Shown: in pieces, positions 13,595-14,872 of the stretch | Layout: the number at the start of each line of letters is the position of its first letter | Numbering within the stretch: position 1 is the stretch's first letter | Assembly: GCA_900547825.1 (NCBI GenBank) | Contig: URII01000055.1 | Span: 1-14,872, forward strand | From: an uncultured Porphyromonadaceae bacterium | Lineage (GTDB): Bacteria > Bacteroidota > Bacteroidia > Bacteroidales > Muribaculaceae | Direction of reading: 5' to 3' | DNA length: 14,872 nucleotides | Made by a program: the position numbers and the translations under genes | The notes under the pieces: model-generated | Told to the model about the DNA's origin: nothing | Seen by the model: only the letters and a program-made list of their open reading frames with translations | Databases searched by the model: none

Positions 13595-14755
13595 ATGAAA
13601 AAGATTTTACTCATTTCTGCTGCTGTCGCCGGTATGATGACCGCACAGGCTCAACAAGCTCTTGAGTATTCCAACTTCGGATCGAACTGGTCGATCGGCC
13701 TTGATGGCGGTGTGACCACTCCGATGATCGATCATGCATTCTTCGGCAGCATGCGTGGTGCCGTAGGTCTTCACATCGGCAAGCAGGTTTCGCCTCTGTT
13801 CGGCTTCGGCTTTGAGGCTTCTGCCGCAGTCAACACCTCTTCATGGGGCAAAGTGCACAGCGCCACTGCTTTCGATAACTCTTATGCCGGCGTTTACGGT
13901 ACAGTGAACCTCTCCAACCTCTTCTGCGGTTACAACTGCAACGGCCGTTTCTTTGAAATGGAAGCTGTTCTCGGTGCAGGCTGGGGTCACGACTACTACA
14001 ACAAAGCCGATTACAACAAGGGCGTTGACGATTTCAACTATTTCGCAACCAAACTCGGTCTTAACTTCAACTTCAACGTATCGAAGAAAGTTACCATCGC
14101 ATTCAAGCCCTCTATCGTCTACAACATGACCGGCTCGAACACTCAGCCCCTCGATGTTGCACAGACCACTGCCGCTTACAATATCCACCGCGCTACATTC
14201 AACGCCATGGTGGGTGTTACCTACAACTTCGGCGACGGATTCAAGTGTGTAGAACCCAAGAATCAGGCTGAGATCGACGCTCTCAACGCTCAGATCAACG
14301 AACTCCGTGGCGCTCTCGACGCATGTGGCGCACAGGTAGTTGCTGCTGAGGCTCGTGCCAACGCTCTCGCTGCCGAACTCGAGGCTTGCCGCAAACGTCC
14401 TGCCGAGATCGTTAAGGAAGTTACCAACAACCTCAACAGCGTACGCTACATCTTCTTCAAGAAGGCTTCGTCAGTGATAACCGCCGACCAGCAGCCCAAC
14501 GTAGAGATGATCGCAGCTTACCTCAAGAACCACAAGGGTTCGAAAGTAGTCATCAAGGGCTATGCTTCACCCGAAGGCAACCTTGAATACAACATCAAGC
14601 TCGCTAACTCACGTGCTCAGGCCGTTAAGACCGCTCTCGAGAAAAAGTACAAGATCGCAGCTGACCGCATCACAGCCGAAGGTCAGGGTATCGGCGAAAT
14701 GTTCACCGAGGAATCCTGGAACCGCGTTTCGATCTGCACAATCGAGGATAAGTAA
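13595..14755 (+). CDS. OmpA-family outer-membrane protein
   Basis: A major surface protein that links the outer membrane to peptidoglycan. The signal peptide is residues 1-19 (MKKILLISAA... TAQA). Residues about 30-213 form an 8-stranded barrel of Gly/aromatic-rich strands ending GVTYNFG. A coiled-coil segment (about 222-268: IDALNAQINELRGALDAC, AEARANALAAELEACRKR) leads into the OmpA C-terminal domain (about 280-383). There, GYASPEGNLEYNIKLANSRA at 322-341 is the peptidoglycan-binding loop, with Arg340 at the conserved position. The usual Asp of the loop is replaced by Ser-Pro-Glu, as I recall for other Bacteroidales members. Codons differ from the neighbours: Ile is nearly always ATC, Asn AAC and Lys AAG, a sign of high expression. 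It has a consensus promoter and a strong terminator, so it is probably a single-gene unit. Confidence 0.95.
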   Translation: MKKILLISAAVAGMMTAQAQQALEYSNFGSNWSIGLDGGVTTPMIDHAFFGSMRGAVGLHIGKQVSPLFGFGFEASAAVNTSSWGKVHSATAFDNSYAGVYGTVNLSNLFCGYNCNGRFFEMEAVLGAGWGHDYYNKADYNKGVDDFNYFATKLGLNFNFNVSKKVTIAFKPSIVYNMTGSNTQPLDVAQTTAAYNIHRATFNAMVGVTYNFGDGFKCVEPKNQAEIDALNAQINELRGALDACGAQVVAAEARANALAAELEACRKRPAEIVKEVTNNLNSVRYIFFKKASSVITADQQPNVEMIAAYLKNHKGSKVVIKGYASPEGNLEYNIKLANSRAQAVKTALEKKYKIAADRITAEGQGIGEMFTEESWNRVSICTIEDK

Positions 14756-14809
14756 TCCGACTTAAAGCAACACCGCACCATAAGCGGAAGGTTTAAGATA
14801 TGATTCCGG

Positions 14810-14841
14810 GTCCCGCTCCATCTGTGGAGCGGGACTTTTTT
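14810..14841 (+). terminator. Strong rho-independent terminator after the OmpA-family gene
   Basis: GTCCCGCTCCA (14810-14820) and TGGAGCGGGAC (14825-14835) form a perfect 11-base stem with a 4-base loop, followed by six T's. It lies 54 bases after the stop codon at 14753-14755. Confidence 0.92.
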
Positions 14842-14872
14842 GTGCGGCAGCCAAGGACAGAGCAACAGTATG

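Noticed and set aside
1..14872. tRNA, rRNA, CRISPR arrays and insertion sequences
   Set aside because: No cloverleaf-like segment, regularly spaced repeat, transposase motif or terminal inverted repeat was recognised by eye.

Overview
The window looks like a chromosomal piece of a Bacteroidales bacterium, most likely a member of the Muribaculaceae. The reasons are a perfect Bacteroides-type promoter (TTG-N19-TAACTTTG) ahead of an OmpA gene, two further close matches, no clear Shine-Dalgarno sequences, moderately high GC with heavy use of ATA for isoleucine, and gene families typical of the order (OMP_b-brl-type barrels, CotH kinases, C39-peptidase exporters paired with SPASM radical SAM enzymes). 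The family-level placement is an inference.

Left part (1-5099, + strand): a PhoH-family ATPase, a small secreted beta-barrel protein, then a promoter with an inverted repeat around its -7 box that drives a three-gene unit. That unit is a RhlE-like DEAD-box RNA helicase, a small secreted protein with a T9SS-sorting-domain-like C-terminus, and a secreted CotH-family kinase whose N-terminal linker is packed with Bacteroidetes O-glycosylation motifs.

Centre (5093-12030, - strand): one operon for a ribosomally made, post-translationally modified peptide (RiPP). In order of transcription it holds a Cys-rich precursor peptide (12030-11776), a second precursor that has lost its ATG and is frameshifted (11763-11517), a third, intact Cys-rich precursor (11501-11226), a radical SAM/SPASM maturase, a large outer-membrane beta-barrel protein with a plug-like region, an ABC exporter with an N-terminal C39 double-glycine peptidase, and a 74-residue remnant or miniature of an HlyD-type adaptor. 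All three precursors have a leader ending in IL[VI]TGG and share the core motif C-x2-N-x-C-x-N-x-C. I infer that the maturase modifies the Cys-rich cores, the C39 domain removes the leader after GG during export, and the barrel protein handles passage through the outer membrane or binding of the product. This is the most interesting part. No precursor of exactly this type is one I can name. The broken precursor and the stub adaptor suggest either partial decay or an unusual streamlined exporter.

Right part (12268-14872): a terminator isolates the peptide operon from a two-gene - strand unit (a secreted HMA-type metal-binding protein followed by a lipoprotein) with its own TACCTTTG promoter and an 18-base perfect palindrome upstream. 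A divergent, apparently highly expressed OmpA-family protein follows and ends in a strong terminator. I see no tRNA, rRNA, CRISPR array or insertion sequence.
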